Under the pieces are notes generated by a model. It searched no databases. It saw nothing but the letters and a program-made list of their open reading frames with translations, and had not been told where the DNA came from. DNA of 64,000 bases from Anaerolineae bacterium (lineage in GTDB: Bacteria; Chloroflexota; Anaerolineae; 4572-78; J111): NCBI GenBank assembly GCA_023151115.1, contig JAKLJP010000009.1, positions 170,744-234,743 of the forward strand, read 5' to 3'. Below are positions 7,213-14,742 of the stretch, in pieces. The translations under genes and the position numbers were made by a program. Position 1 is the stretch's first letter, and every line of letters starts with the position of its first letter.

Positions 7213-8684
7213 TTTCTCAGCAGGACGGTTTCGGGTTCAGGCAGCGAGGTGGACAGGCCCCACCTGTGCGCCAGGGCCGCCAGTGCCCCCTCAAACACAG
7301 CCAGGGGCGCGCGAGCCACGCCCGTGCCAATCTGGCCGACGGTGGGGCTGGTTTCGTGCAGTACGCCGGTGGTAATAAAGGGCACTATCCGGGTTTCGAC
7401 TACCCGGCGCACGTCAATCCCCAGCGGGGTGTTGGCCGCGTTCATGGGCGGTAGACTGAATTTTCGGTGCGCCGCCAGGGTAATCAGGCGCAGCTCCTCG
7501 ACCGCCGCAATTTCGGCGGCCAGGCTGCCGCCGACAAAAGCGGCAATGGTTGGCGCGCCGGCAATGGCCATGCCGCCCAGGCCGCAGGTTTCGATGATGG
7601 CGCTGTCGCCAATATCCCCGGCGGCATCGGCCACCGAATAGCCGGTGTAGTAAACGGCCTCGTCCATCGGCGAGACCGGCGCAACCAGCCACTCATCGCC
7701 CAGCCCGCCGACGCGCAGAGCAAAATCCACCCCGTTACGGGCCATGGCTGTAACCAACGTGCTGTAAGGGATGCCGTGGGCCGCGTCCATCGTCGCCTTG
7801 ACCGCGGCCATAGTAAAGTTGAGAAAGAAGTGGTTGTTATTGGCCATAAAGCGGACGATGCCCGCCGCCGTCTCGCCGGATACCCCGGCTTCGAGCATAG
7901 GGGGCAGCAGGGTTTTGACCAGCAGCGAGGTGCAGGCGGCGCTGCGGGCGTGGCACTCGTCGCCCATTTGCAGCCCCTGGGCCACAATGTCAAACACATT
8001 TAGCGGGCCGCCCTGCCGCAATGCTGCGCCCACCGCCGGTCCCAGAGTGTCACGTATCCAGGTTAACCGCTCCAGGGTGGCCTCATCACACAGGCCAAAC
8101 CAGAGGGTATTGCCCCGGCCTTCGTTGAAGGTGGAAAAGCCGTAGGTGTCAAAAGTCTCGTTCCGCACCACCAGCACCGGCATAGACGGCGAGACGATGC
8201 CGGTCATCGGCCCAACCGCTTGATAGCGGTGATTGGGACTCAGGCTGACTTGCCCGCTTGCAATCAGCTTTTCTGCCGCTTCATTGTCTGTAGCCCAGCC
8301 CTCAAAGCGAATTGCACCCAATACAGCCCGCTTTTGGGGGCCGCACATGCGCTCCCACGAAATCGGCGGACCGGCGTGGAGAATGGTCCGGCCGGTCAAA
8401 CCCAACGCCTGGGCCGCCGGCTGCACGTCCACCACCTGGGGCTGCGAGGCCAGAATCCGCTCGACGGCCTCCCGGTTGGCCGCATCAATTTTTTCGGCCA
8501 GTTCCCGCGTCCCGTCGGTCTGTTTCAGAATTTCGACCAGGGCGGTATTGCCTCCGGCGGGTGGCTGCCAGTCCACTTCGACCACCGGCACGTCCTGCTG
8601 GCGCAGCGTTTCGGCAAAGGTGCCGATGCCGATATTGACGACTTGCAGCGGCGTTTTAAATAACTCAACAGAGATTTCCGGCAC
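7209..8684 (-). CDS. DUF1116 (YlbE/AllG-like) protein
   Basis: 491 aa starting at GTG 8684 with GAGG eight bases upstream. The layout is that of DUF1116 proteins: N-terminal VVNIGIGTFAETL, then PPISWERMCGPQKRAVLGAI, MTGIVSPSMPVLVV, FNEGRGNTLWFGLCD, GDECHARSAACTSLL, ANNNHFFLNFTMAA and AGAPTIAAFVGG. In the known oxamate carbamoyltransferase this is the AllG subunit, partner of AllF (FdrA). First gene of a minus-strand operon followed by an unknown 210-aa protein and FdrA. The biochemical role here is inferred from that pairing only. Confidence 0.88.
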   Translation of the reverse strand: MPEISVELFKTPLQVVNIGIGTFAETLRQQDVPVVEVDWQPPAGGNTALVEILKQTDGTRELAEKIDAANREAVERILASQPQVVDVQPAAQALGLTGRTILHAGPPISWERMCGPQKRAVLGAIRFEGWATDNEAAEKLIASGQVSLSPNHRYQAVGPMTGIVSPSMPVLVVRNETFDTYGFSTFNEGRGNTLWFGLCDEATLERLTWIRDTLGPAVGAALRQGGPLNVFDIVAQGLQMGDECHARSAACTSLLVKTLLPPMLEAGVSGETAAGIVRFMANNNHFFLNFTMAAVKATMDAAHGIPYSTLVTAMARNGVDFALRVGGLGDEWLVAPVSPMDEAVYYTGYSVADAAGDIGDSAIIETCGLGGMAIAGAPTIAAFVGGSLAAEIAAVEELRLITLAAHRKFSLPPMNAANTPLGIDVRRVVETRIVPFITTGVLHETSPTVGQIGTGVARAPLAVFEGALAALAHRWGLSTSLPEPETVLLRK

Positions 8685-8711
8685 GGTTCATCCTCATCAC
8701 ATCTTGCTCAG

Positions 8712-8810
8712 ATTTACACGGAGTTTCGCAGAGAAGAGGCAGAGAAACGCGGAGAGAGTCAGAGAAAAATCTCTGTGCCCCTCTGTGTTTCTCTGAGTGT
8801 CTCTGTGACC
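8712..8810. repeat. Iterated-word palindrome (CAGAGA / TCTCTG)
   Basis: Words CGCAGAGAAG, GCAGAGAAACGC and GTCAGAGAAA on the left mirror CTCTGTGCCC, CTCTGTGTTTCTCTG and TCTCTGTGACC on the right. The array fills the gap between the OsmC-like and DUF1116 genes. Confidence 0.65.
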
Positions 8811-8828
8811 ATTTTTTATAGATTTGCC

Positions 8829-9233
8829 TCATGGTTCAATCGTCTCGGCCACCATATTAATCGGGCAGGCGGCGGTGATGGTGTTGCTGACAAAACAAAC
8901 CCGGCGGGCCTGCTCGATGAGCGGCTGTAACTGGTCGGGTGGCAGATCGGCCTGGATCAGCAAATCAATCGAGTCGAAGCGGAACTCCTTTTCATGTTTG
9001 CGGGCCGACACGCCCACTTTCAACTGGCCCAGGGTCAGCCGGCGCTTTTTGGCGACGTGAGCCACAGCCAGACACATACAGGTTCCGACGGCCACCAGCA
9101 GGTAATCGGTAGGCATGGGGCCAGTGTCTTCGCCGCCGTATTCCGGCGCTTCGTCGCCTTTGAGGTGGTGCAGGCCGCGCACCTCGATCTCGGTCTGGTA
9201 GTCGCGCAGCCAGTTAATTTTGACTCGACTCAT
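8829..9233 (-). CDS. OsmC/Ohr-family protein
   Basis: 134 aa from ATG 9233. The longer upstream frame is encoded by an iterated-word repeat and is not believable as protein. It has the OsmC layout: an N-terminal beta-hairpin (LRDYQTEIEVRG), PTDYLLVAVGTCMCLAVAHVAKKR on the central helix with a cysteine, and C-terminal ARRVCFVSNTITAACPINM with the second cysteine. The two cysteines match the peroxidatic pair expected of OsmC/Ohr-type thiol peroxidases. It may also serve a sulfur-transfer role. It is followed by a small protein and a flavoprotein on the same strand. Confidence 0.85.
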   Translation of the reverse strand: MSRVKINWLRDYQTEIEVRGLHHLKGDEAPEYGGEDTGPMPTDYLLVAVGTCMCLAVAHVAKKRRLTLGQLKVGVSARKHEKEFRFDSIDLLIQADLPPDQLQPLIEQARRVCFVSNTITAACPINMVAETIEP

Positions 9234-9250
9234 CGGACTTCTCGAAAATA

Positions 9251-9314
9251 AACCACAGATTGCGCAGATTTCAGAGAAAAATAAAAATTTGTGTAATCGG
9301 TGAAATCTGTGGTT
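9251..9314. repeat. Iterated-word palindrome (AACCACAGATT / AATCTGTGGTT)
   Basis: Perfect 11-bp outer arms (9251-9261 and 9304-9314) with further CAGATT/AATCNGTG words inside. The same vocabulary makes a longer hairpin at 20314-20379. Confidence 0.7.
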
Positions 9315-9351
9315 AAAGTTTTTGTTGTTGGTGCCACAGGTTCGTGAATGC

Positions 9352-9648
9352 TCAATTGTCCTTTGACCGCGGCCAGGAGTGCTTGGGCCAGCCCTGCTGC
9401 TGCGGATGAACAAAAAAGAGCTGCATCATGCGGTGGCGCAGCGGCCAGGGAGTCAGCTTGAAGCCGGGCAGAAAGAAAATTCGCAGCAACGTGTAAATCA
9501 GCCCCTTTTTGGGATAGGGTGGCTGGCCGGTTTGGGGATATTGGCTCAACATGCTGTTTTGGGCCACTTCCATCAGCAAGCCCTCGGTCAAAACCCTGAA
9601 CTTTTGTAGAAGGGTGGTTGGGCCGGACTTTTTGCCGATAATCGCCAT
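9352..9648 (-). CDS. Small basic hypothetical protein
   Basis: 98 aa from ATG 9648, chosen because GGAG lies eight bases upstream; the upstream in-frame start lies in a word repeat. The protein has no recognised domain. It has a moderately hydrophobic centre (LIYTLLRIFFLPGFKLTP), possibly one membrane-associated helix, and a basic tail rich in His, Pro and Trp. It sits between the OsmC-like gene and the flavoprotein and is probably co-transcribed with them. Confidence 0.6.
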   Translation of the reverse strand: MAIIGKKSGPTTLLQKFRVLTEGLLMEVAQNSMLSQYPQTGQPPYPKKGLIYTLLRIFFLPGFKLTPWPLRHRMMQLFFVHPQQQGWPKHSWPRSKDN

Positions 9649-9660
9649 AATCTCATCTCC

Positions 9661-9761
9661 TAATTGTGAATTGTGAATTGTCAATCGTGAATTGTTAATG
9701 AGCCTCTGACGCTACCAATTCGTTCACAATTTACAATTCATTATTCACAATTCACAATTTG
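9661..9761. repeat. Iterated-word palindrome (AATTGTGAATTGTGA / TCACAATTCACAATT)
   Basis: Four or more GTGAATT words on the left and CACAATT/ACAATTCA words on the right surround a central non-repeated spacer. The array fills the gap between the small protein and the flavoprotein. It would fold into a long imperfect hairpin. Confidence 0.7.
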
Positions 9762-11099
9762 TTATTTCTTCGCTGCCGCGTCTCGCAGGGCGGCCTGGGC
9801 AGCCAGGGCAATAGGCTCGTTGAGCGCGCCGATGGGCGGCGAGTAGACATTTTCCATGGTTGCCAGTTCTTCCAACGTTGACTCCTTGCGGATGGCAAAG
9901 GCCATAAAGTCGGCCCGCTCTTTGACCCCATCGCCGCCGGCAAACTGCGCGCCCAGAACCCGGTGCGTCTTGGGGTCGGCCAGCAGCTTGACGTGCATTT
10001 TTTCGTGGGTGGGGTAGTAGCGGGCGGCGGTAATGCCAGTTGCCCGACCCACGATGTAGGGCATGCCCATCGCTTTGGCGATAGTCTCCGAAATGAGCGC
10101 GCCGCCCACCTGGACCTTGCCGCCGATAATGCCCCAGGGCACAAATACTTCCTGGAAGGGCCGGTCGCCGCCGGCAGCGTTGTAACCGGCGATTTTACCC
10201 ATCGGGTAGGCGTAGGAGCCGGGTAACAACTGGATGGGGATTTTGAGCAGGCCGTGCATCACCTCGACGCACGCGCCGGCAGCGTACACATCCGGCACGC
10301 TGGTGCGCATGTGGTCGTCCACCACAATCGCGCCGGTGGAGCCGATTTTGCAGCCAATGGATTGGGCTAAGGCCGTGGCCGGCTTCATCGTGGTAGCGAC
10401 AAACGCCATTTCCGCGGGAATCTCGCCATCGCTGGTCTCAACGCTGGTCAGGCGGTTGTTCTGCCCTTTGAAACCCAGCAGCTTGGCCCCCAGGTGTAGT
10501 TTGACCCCCATCTCCTCCAGCGAGTCCTGCACCGGCTTCATCATATCCGGATCGGCAAAGTCGGACAGCAGCCAGGGGGCTTCGTCCACTAGATGGGTTT
10601 CGATGCCGCGATGGGGCAGCGCCGAAATCAGTTCCAGGCCGAGCGGCTTGGCTTTGTAGACAACCGCCCGTTTCACCTGGTCAAGCTGCTTGTCCAACTC
10701 CATGGCCCGGCGAATGTTTTTGATATATTCCACCCCGCCCAGGTCTGTGCCCGGCACGTCGGGCGGGTCGTATTCCCAGCCGGTGGCAATAATCAGCTTG
10801 TCGAAGGGGAATTTTTCTTCGCCGGCGTAGACCACCCGCTCGCTCATATCAATCCGGGTGACAACGGTACAAGGGCGCACGTCAAGGCCCATTTCTTTGT
10901 AAAAATCGGGTGTTTGCATGAACAGGCCGTCAAACTTTTCAATCTCGCGCCCAAAGACGTAGGGAATGCCGCACGGGCTGTAGGCAATATCTTCAAATTC
11001 GGTCAGCAAGGTGACGCTCAAAGAGCGGTCGTGCTGAATGGCGATGGTGGCCGCGCCCGTGCCCGCCGCGCCGCCGCCGACGACAACGATTTTGGTCAT
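9762..11099 (-). CDS. FAD/NAD(P)-dependent oxidoreductase, CoA-disulfide reductase-like
   Basis: 445 aa. The FAD-binding GxGxxG is at residues 8-13 (VVGGGAAGTGAA). SPCGIPYVFG holds a single redox cysteine near residue 43, as in CoA-disulfide reductase/NADH oxidase relatives. A NAD(P) site region, an ATG motif (LIIATGWEYDPP) and a second FAD contact (PDVYAAGACVE) follow. The C-terminal ~110 aa form the dimerisation domain. Such enzymes reduce CoA or other low-molecular-weight disulfides, persulfides or oxygen. The neighbouring OsmC-like thiol protein is consistent with thiol or persulfide redox. The exact substrate is not determinable. Confidence 0.85.
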   Translation of the reverse strand: MTKIVVVGGGAAGTGAATIAIQHDRSLSVTLLTEFEDIAYSPCGIPYVFGREIEKFDGLFMQTPDFYKEMGLDVRPCTVVTRIDMSERVVYAGEEKFPFDKLIIATGWEYDPPDVPGTDLGGVEYIKNIRRAMELDKQLDQVKRAVVYKAKPLGLELISALPHRGIETHLVDEAPWLLSDFADPDMMKPVQDSLEEMGVKLHLGAKLLGFKGQNNRLTSVETSDGEIPAEMAFVATTMKPATALAQSIGCKIGSTGAIVVDDHMRTSVPDVYAAGACVEVMHGLLKIPIQLLPGSYAYPMGKIAGYNAAGGDRPFQEVFVPWGIIGGKVQVGGALISETIAKAMGMPYIVGRATGITAARYYPTHEKMHVKLLADPKTHRVLGAQFAGGDGVKERADFMAFAIRKESTLEELATMENVYSPPIGALNEPIALAAQAALRDAAAKK

Positions 11100-11119
11100 G
11101 ATGATCCCTCCTCGAAATA

Positions 11120-11279
11120 CGACCGCCGACGACAGACCGCCGACCGCCGCAGATTATCTATTTCCAGCGATGCGATAGTTTCAATCACGAATAACGCGAA
11201 TGGACGAATGACGCCAATTTTTAAGTAAACCTCATCGAAATATTCGTGATATTCGCTCATTTGTGCCATTCGTGATGAA
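11120..11279. repeat. Two iterated-word arrays (GACCGCC; CACGAATnnCGAAT / ATTCGTGATATTCG)
   Basis: 11120-11156 carries GACCGCCGAC words like those at 2079-2142. 11182-11279 carries ATCACGAATAACGCGAATGG words mirrored by ATTCGTGATATTCGCTCATT and ATTCGTGATGAA. Together they occupy nearly all of the 224-bp gap upstream of the sll0787-like gene's 3' side. No gene is present. Confidence 0.65.
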
Positions 11280-11323
11280 AAAACCTGGTCTTTTGCCTAA
11301 AGTAATCAGGATAGCACTCAGCT

Positions 11324-12313
11324 TTAGTTTTTTGGCGAAAAGCCAATAAAAGGTTCTTCGCTAAAATCCCACAAAACAGCTTCAGCCTGCTTTTGGCGCA
11401 GGCTGACCTGCGAACCGGGCGCAACCTGCCCAATCACAGCGCAGGTAATGTCGTGGTTGGCAAAGGTTTGCTGCACCCTCGCCACGTGTTCGGGGCGCAC
11501 GGCCAGCACAAAACCGTAGCTGGGAAAGGCTAACAGCCAATCCAGAAAACGGTCTTCAGCCTCCATGGGCCGGGGAATACAGTCCAGGTCAACCGCTGCG
11601 CCCACCCCCGACAGTTCCAGCATCATCAGCAGCGAGCCGAGCAGCCCGGCCATGCTGATGTCGCGTCCGGCGTCGCACCAGCCGGCTTCGGCAAGGGTGG
11701 GCAGCAGGGCCAAATCATGGCGCAGTTCAGGCCCAGCCAGATGAGCCGAGCAGTCCCAGAATTGAAAGCGCGGGTGAAACTGGCCGCGCAGGTTGGTGAC
11801 GTGCAGCAAGGCGTCGCCGGGGCGGGCGTTGAAGCTGCTCAGCAGCTTTTTGGCTCGGCCCAAAATACAGGCCGCCACCGAGGCAAACTGGCTGTTGGCA
11901 GTCAGATGCCCCCCGACCATAGCCACCTCGTAGCGGGCACAGCCATCGCGCAGCCCGCGCATGATGGTGGTCGCCGCCTCGGTGTTTTCGGCTAAGATGA
12001 CGTTGACCAGCGCCAGCGGGTAGCCGCCCATAGCGTAAATATCGTTGACATTGGTCAAAATGGCCGAGCGTCCAGCCAGGTACGGTTCGCTCTGCACCAA
12101 TGGCGGGTAAATTACTTCCGCCGCCAGCAGCAGGTAGCCGTCTGCCGTTTCAATCGCCGCCGTATCATCGCCCAGTTGAACCGGCCGCCCTTCGACCAAA
12201 GGCTGGTGCGGAATCAGGTCGTCCCGCAGCACGCCAATCTCTTGTTTGCGCTGCCAGGCCGGGGCGGCCCGCAGGGCGCTGATCAAATCTTCCAGACGGG
12301 TCGGGTCAGGCAT
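11324..12313 (-). CDS. AIR synthase-related protein, sll0787 family
   Basis: 329 aa. The PurM/SelD/HypE-like fold is recognisable: GDDTAAIETADGYLLLAAE (ATP/metal-binding Asp-Asp), ILTNVNDIYAMGGYPLALVNV, VGGHL, and a C-terminal AGWCDAGRDISMAGLLGSLLMMLE. This architecture and its place next to GNAT and radical SAM genes match the sll0787 subgroup of AIR-synthase-related proteins found in Nit1 nitrilase clusters. Its start overlaps the GNAT stop by 8 bp. The family presumably makes or uses an acyl phosphate with ATP, but the substrate is unknown. Confidence 0.85.
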   Translation of the reverse strand: MPDPTRLEDLISALRAAPAWQRKQEIGVLRDDLIPHQPLVEGRPVQLGDDTAAIETADGYLLLAAEVIYPPLVQSEPYLAGRSAILTNVNDIYAMGGYPLALVNVILAENTEAATTIMRGLRDGCARYEVAMVGGHLTANSQFASVAACILGRAKKLLSSFNARPGDALLHVTNLRGQFHPRFQFWDCSAHLAGPELRHDLALLPTLAEAGWCDAGRDISMAGLLGSLLMMLELSGVGAAVDLDCIPRPMEAEDRFLDWLLAFPSYGFVLAVRPEHVARVQQTFANHDITCAVIGQVAPGSQVSLRQKQAEAVLWDFSEEPFIGFSPKN

Positions 12314-12812
12314 GGGCCAATTGAGCGGCGGGCCGCGTTTCCAGCCATAACTGGGCAGACAGGTTGGCCTCCATCAGTTGGTGCGGTTGACCGTAGTGCA
12401 GCACCGGCTCACCGATACAGCACCAGCCCAGGCGTTGGAAAAAGCGCACATTTTGTAGTTGAATGTAGGCCAGAAAGCGGCGGCAGCCGCGCTCGTGGAC
12501 GGTGCGTTCGGCCAGGCGGTCCAGCAGCGGCCCCACCGCCGGCCGGTGCTGGCGGTATGCTTTCAGCACGGCCATGCGCCCGCCATACCAGATGCCCGGC
12601 TCGGCTTCGTACACCCGCACCGCCCCGGCTGCCCGCCCAGTCGCCTGATCTACGGCGATAATGTGAATGGCGTGGGCGTCGTGCTCGTCCACGTCAGAGC
12701 CAACAAAAAGACCCTGCTCTTCAACAAACACGGCTCGCCGGATGGCAAAATGAGCCTGGCGCTCGGTCTCGGTTTCGACAATTTTGCAGATGATCTCGTT
12801 CATCATAATCAT
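12306..12812 (-). CDS. GNAT acetyltransferase, MSMEG_0567 family
   Basis: 168 aa. GNAT motifs: AIRRAVFVEEQG (motif C/D region) at about 23-34, GAVRVYEAEPGIWYGGRMAVLKAYRQ (motif A) and YIQLQNVRFFQRLGWCCIGEP (motif B), ending with HYGQPHQLMEANL. The combination fits the MSMEG_0567/sll0786 acetyltransferases of Nit1 clusters, which are sometimes fused to the AIR-synthase-like partner. Here they are separate but overlap by 8 bp. Three candidate ATG codons lie within the first 12 bases, and the upstream region is a word repeat with no clear ribosome-binding site. Confidence 0.85.
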   Translation of the reverse strand: MIMMNEIICKIVETETERQAHFAIRRAVFVEEQGLFVGSDVDEHDAHAIHIIAVDQATGRAAGAVRVYEAEPGIWYGGRMAVLKAYRQHRPAVGPLLDRLAERTVHERGCRRFLAYIQLQNVRFFQRLGWCCIGEPVLHYGQPHQLMEANLSAQLWLETRPAAQLAHA

Positions 12813-12861
12813 TGGAGATTAGAGATTGGAGATTGTATTTAATCTCTAATCTCTAATCTTT
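12811..12861. repeat. Iterated-word palindrome (GGAGATTAGAGATT / AATCTCTAATCTCT)
   Basis: Three GAGATT words, a short AT loop and three AATCTCT words. The array fills the 53-bp gap between the radical SAM gene and the GNAT gene. The same word class occurs at 13960-14013 and 58872-58928. Confidence 0.75.
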
Positions 12862-12865
12862 CCCC

Positions 12866-13945
12866 CTATTCGTAAGCGGTCAGGCCGGAACAGGCCCCGC
12901 AGCGGGTGCAGCCGGCTTTGCTGTTGCGCCAGCTCAGGCCATATTGGCGGTTGATGGCGGCAACCTGGCTGTAGATTCGTTTCATAAAGGTGGGGTCGGG
13001 CGCAACGGCATCTTGCAGGGGTGTGCCCATAATCGGGCGCAGCGGCACCACAAAGGGGTAGACGCCAATCTCGGCCAACTGGCGGCAGCCTTTGACAATG
13101 GTTTCTTCACTGTCGCCAAACCCGGCGATCACGTAGCTGGAAACCTGGTTGCGTCCAAAAATTTCCACGGCTCGCCGGTAAGCTTCGTAGTAGCGTGCGA
13201 TAGGGATGTCAGCCTTGCCGGGGCTGATGCGCCGCCGGGTTTCCTGGTTCAAGCTTTCCAGGTGGATGCCGACGGTGTCCACCCCGGCCTCGGCCAGAAG
13301 CAGCATGTCGTCCAGGTTTTCGGGCGGCTCGAACTGAACCTGGATACCCAACGCCGGCACAGCGGCCTTAACGGCGTGGACGCATTTAGCCAGGTAATGG
13401 ACGCCCATATCCCGGTAATTCATGGTACCGGTGGTCATCACAAAATGGCGCACCCCATCGAGCCGCGCCGCAGCCTCGGCCACTTCGGCTAACTGCTCCG
13501 GGGTTTTGAGGGCCACCGTGTTGCCGCTTTCCAGCGAGTTCTCGATAGCGCAAAATTGGCAGCGTTCTCCTTCGCGCCGCCAGCGCACACAGCGCTGCGA
13601 TACGGTGGTGGCCAGCACATCCTGGCCGTGCAGCACGGCAATCTTCCAGTAGGGGATGTCGTCGGCGGTTTTGAGCGCATAGAAGCGCGGAGTGGAGGGA
13701 AACTCTACCGGAATAATCAACTGACCGTCGCGGGTCAGGTAATACCCATTTTCATTTTCAACAACGGCGTAAGGAGACTGCGAGGCAAATTGACCCAGGG
13801 TCGGCACCATCGCCGCCACGCCGGCCAATACAAAAGCCTTATCATCCGAAGGGCCGGCCCCACCGCGCCGGCCTCGATGTTCAACCGGCACCTCAATCCG
13901 AGCGCCATAACTTTGCAAGTCGAGCAGAATATCTTGTAAGGCCAT
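12866..13945 (-). CDS. Radical SAM protein, MSMEG_0568 family
   Basis: 359 aa. Cysteines for the 4Fe-4S cluster lie in QRCVRWRREGERCQFC (spacing C-x9-C-x2-C as written), an arrangement unlike the textbook CX3CX2C. MTTGTMNYRDMG, PALGIQVQFEPPENLDDML, GVDTVGIHLESLNQETRRRISPGK and SSYVIAGFGDSEETIVKG follow, in biotin-synthase-like barrel order. The C-terminus has CTRCGACSG, possibly a second metal site. This fits the MSMEG_0568/sll0785-type radical SAM enzyme of Nit1 clusters. It is the second gene after the Sll0783-like gene on the minus strand. The reaction is unknown. Confidence 0.87.
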   Translation of the reverse strand: MALQDILLDLQSYGARIEVPVEHRGRRGGAGPSDDKAFVLAGVAAMVPTLGQFASQSPYAVVENENGYYLTRDGQLIIPVEFPSTPRFYALKTADDIPYWKIAVLHGQDVLATTVSQRCVRWRREGERCQFCAIENSLESGNTVALKTPEQLAEVAEAAARLDGVRHFVMTTGTMNYRDMGVHYLAKCVHAVKAAVPALGIQVQFEPPENLDDMLLLAEAGVDTVGIHLESLNQETRRRISPGKADIPIARYYEAYRRAVEIFGRNQVSSYVIAGFGDSEETIVKGCRQLAEIGVYPFVVPLRPIMGTPLQDAVAPDPTFMKRIYSQVAAINRQYGLSWRNSKAGCTRCGACSGLTAYE

Positions 13946-13959
13946 AACATTCCCTCAAT

Positions 13960-14013
13960 TTGGAGATTGGAGATTGGAGATTAGAGATTTTAAATCTCTA
14001 ATCTCCAATCTCT
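13960..14013. repeat. Iterated-word palindrome (GGAGATT / AATCTCC)
   Basis: GGAGATTGGAGATTGGAG plus AGAGATT on the left, AAATCTCTAATCTCCAATCTC on the right, with almost no loop. It fills most of the gap between the Sll0783-like and radical SAM genes. Confidence 0.75.
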
Positions 14014-14042
14014 TTAAAGTAGGCCGCGGTGACAAATAAAAA

Positions 14043-14528
14043 TTACAACGTCCAGGTATTGAGAATGAGCGCCCCGGTTTTCCAGTGGTCAATGAGACTG
14101 TCGAGGACATCCAGGGGATGGAAGGGCGTCACCCCTTCAATCAGGTTGTACTCATGCATGCCATAGAGGGCGGTCATGGCAAAGCGGCAGGCATAGATAG
14201 TGCTGCCCTCTTTGAGGATAGTTTGCAGTTGGCGGTTAATGGCCAGGTTGCCGGGGAAGCCTTCCTGTCCCACCGTAGGAAAGCCGCGGCCGGCGGCAGC
14301 CATGAGCACGCCAGGGCCGTACAGCGCCAGGCTGGTTTTGAAGCCTTTGCGAGCAATGCGGGTGGTCGTGAGCAGGTTAACCAACCCCACCGAGCCTTCA
14401 AACGGTACGGTGTGCATCATAATCAAGGCCCGTTCGCCATTTGTTACCTTGTGATCGGGAAACAGTTTTTCGTCAAGATTAACAAACGAATCACCTTCTT
14501 TGGGGCGGGGAATTTCTACTACTGCCAT
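14043..14528 (-). CDS. MSMEG_0572/Sll0783 family protein
   Basis: 161 aa. It resembles the MSMEG_0572/Sll0783 'nitrogen starvation response' family, a DsrE-like small-protein fold: ERALIMMHTVPFEGSVGLVN, ARKGFKTSLALYGPGVLMAA, RGFPTVGQEGFPGN and AFRFAMTALYG-like IYACRFAMTALYGMHE. In cyanobacteria sll0783 is nitrogen-starvation induced, and the gene heads the Nit1 set. An AAAGGAG lies upstream. It is the first of four same-strand Nit1-like genes here (Sll0783, radical SAM, GNAT, AIR-like). The biochemical function is not known. Confidence 0.82.
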   Translation of the reverse strand: MAVVEIPRPKEGDSFVNLDEKLFPDHKVTNGERALIMMHTVPFEGSVGLVNLLTTTRIARKGFKTSLALYGPGVLMAAAGRGFPTVGQEGFPGNLAINRQLQTILKEGSTIYACRFAMTALYGMHEYNLIEGVTPFHPLDVLDSLIDHWKTGALILNTWTL

Positions 14529-14658
14529 AATTACATTAACTCCTTTCTCGATGCTTGTTATTTGCTTGGTTATAAATGAGGGCGATGCTGCTTATTGTCA
14601 CCGCGGCCCATGCCCTCGTTAGCGACAGTTAGGTTGTTTCAAGAAAATAATTGTCAAC

Positions 14659-14722
14659 GCTCGTCTTGCGTGTTGCGTCTTACGTAAGATTAACGGAACA
14701 CGCAAGACGCAACACGTTTTAG
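14659..14722. repeat. Iterated-word palindrome (TTGCGTGTTGCGTCTTACG / CGCAAGACGCAACACG)
   Basis: TCTTGCGTGTTGCGTCTTACG is mirrored by GGAACACGCAAGACGCAACACG after a short spacer. It lies between the amidohydrolase and the Sll0783-like gene. Confidence 0.7.
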
Positions 14723-14742
14723 GTTTAAATCTTGGAGCCCCC

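Noticed and set aside
8829..9413. Long form of the OsmC-like protein
   Set aside because: The extra 60 N-terminal residues are encoded by a palindromic word repeat; the family starts at the second Met (9233).
9661..9761. Regularly spaced repeats that could suggest a CRISPR array
   Set aside because: The words are contiguous, 7-8 nt long and mirrored, with no unique spacers of constant length; no cas gene is present.
9762..11099. Assigning the flavoprotein as the MSMEG_0569 member of the Nit1 set
   Set aside because: Its single-cysteine SPCGIPYVFG motif and dimerisation domain are those of the CoA-disulfide reductase branch, not of the monooxygenase-like MSMEG_0569 family.
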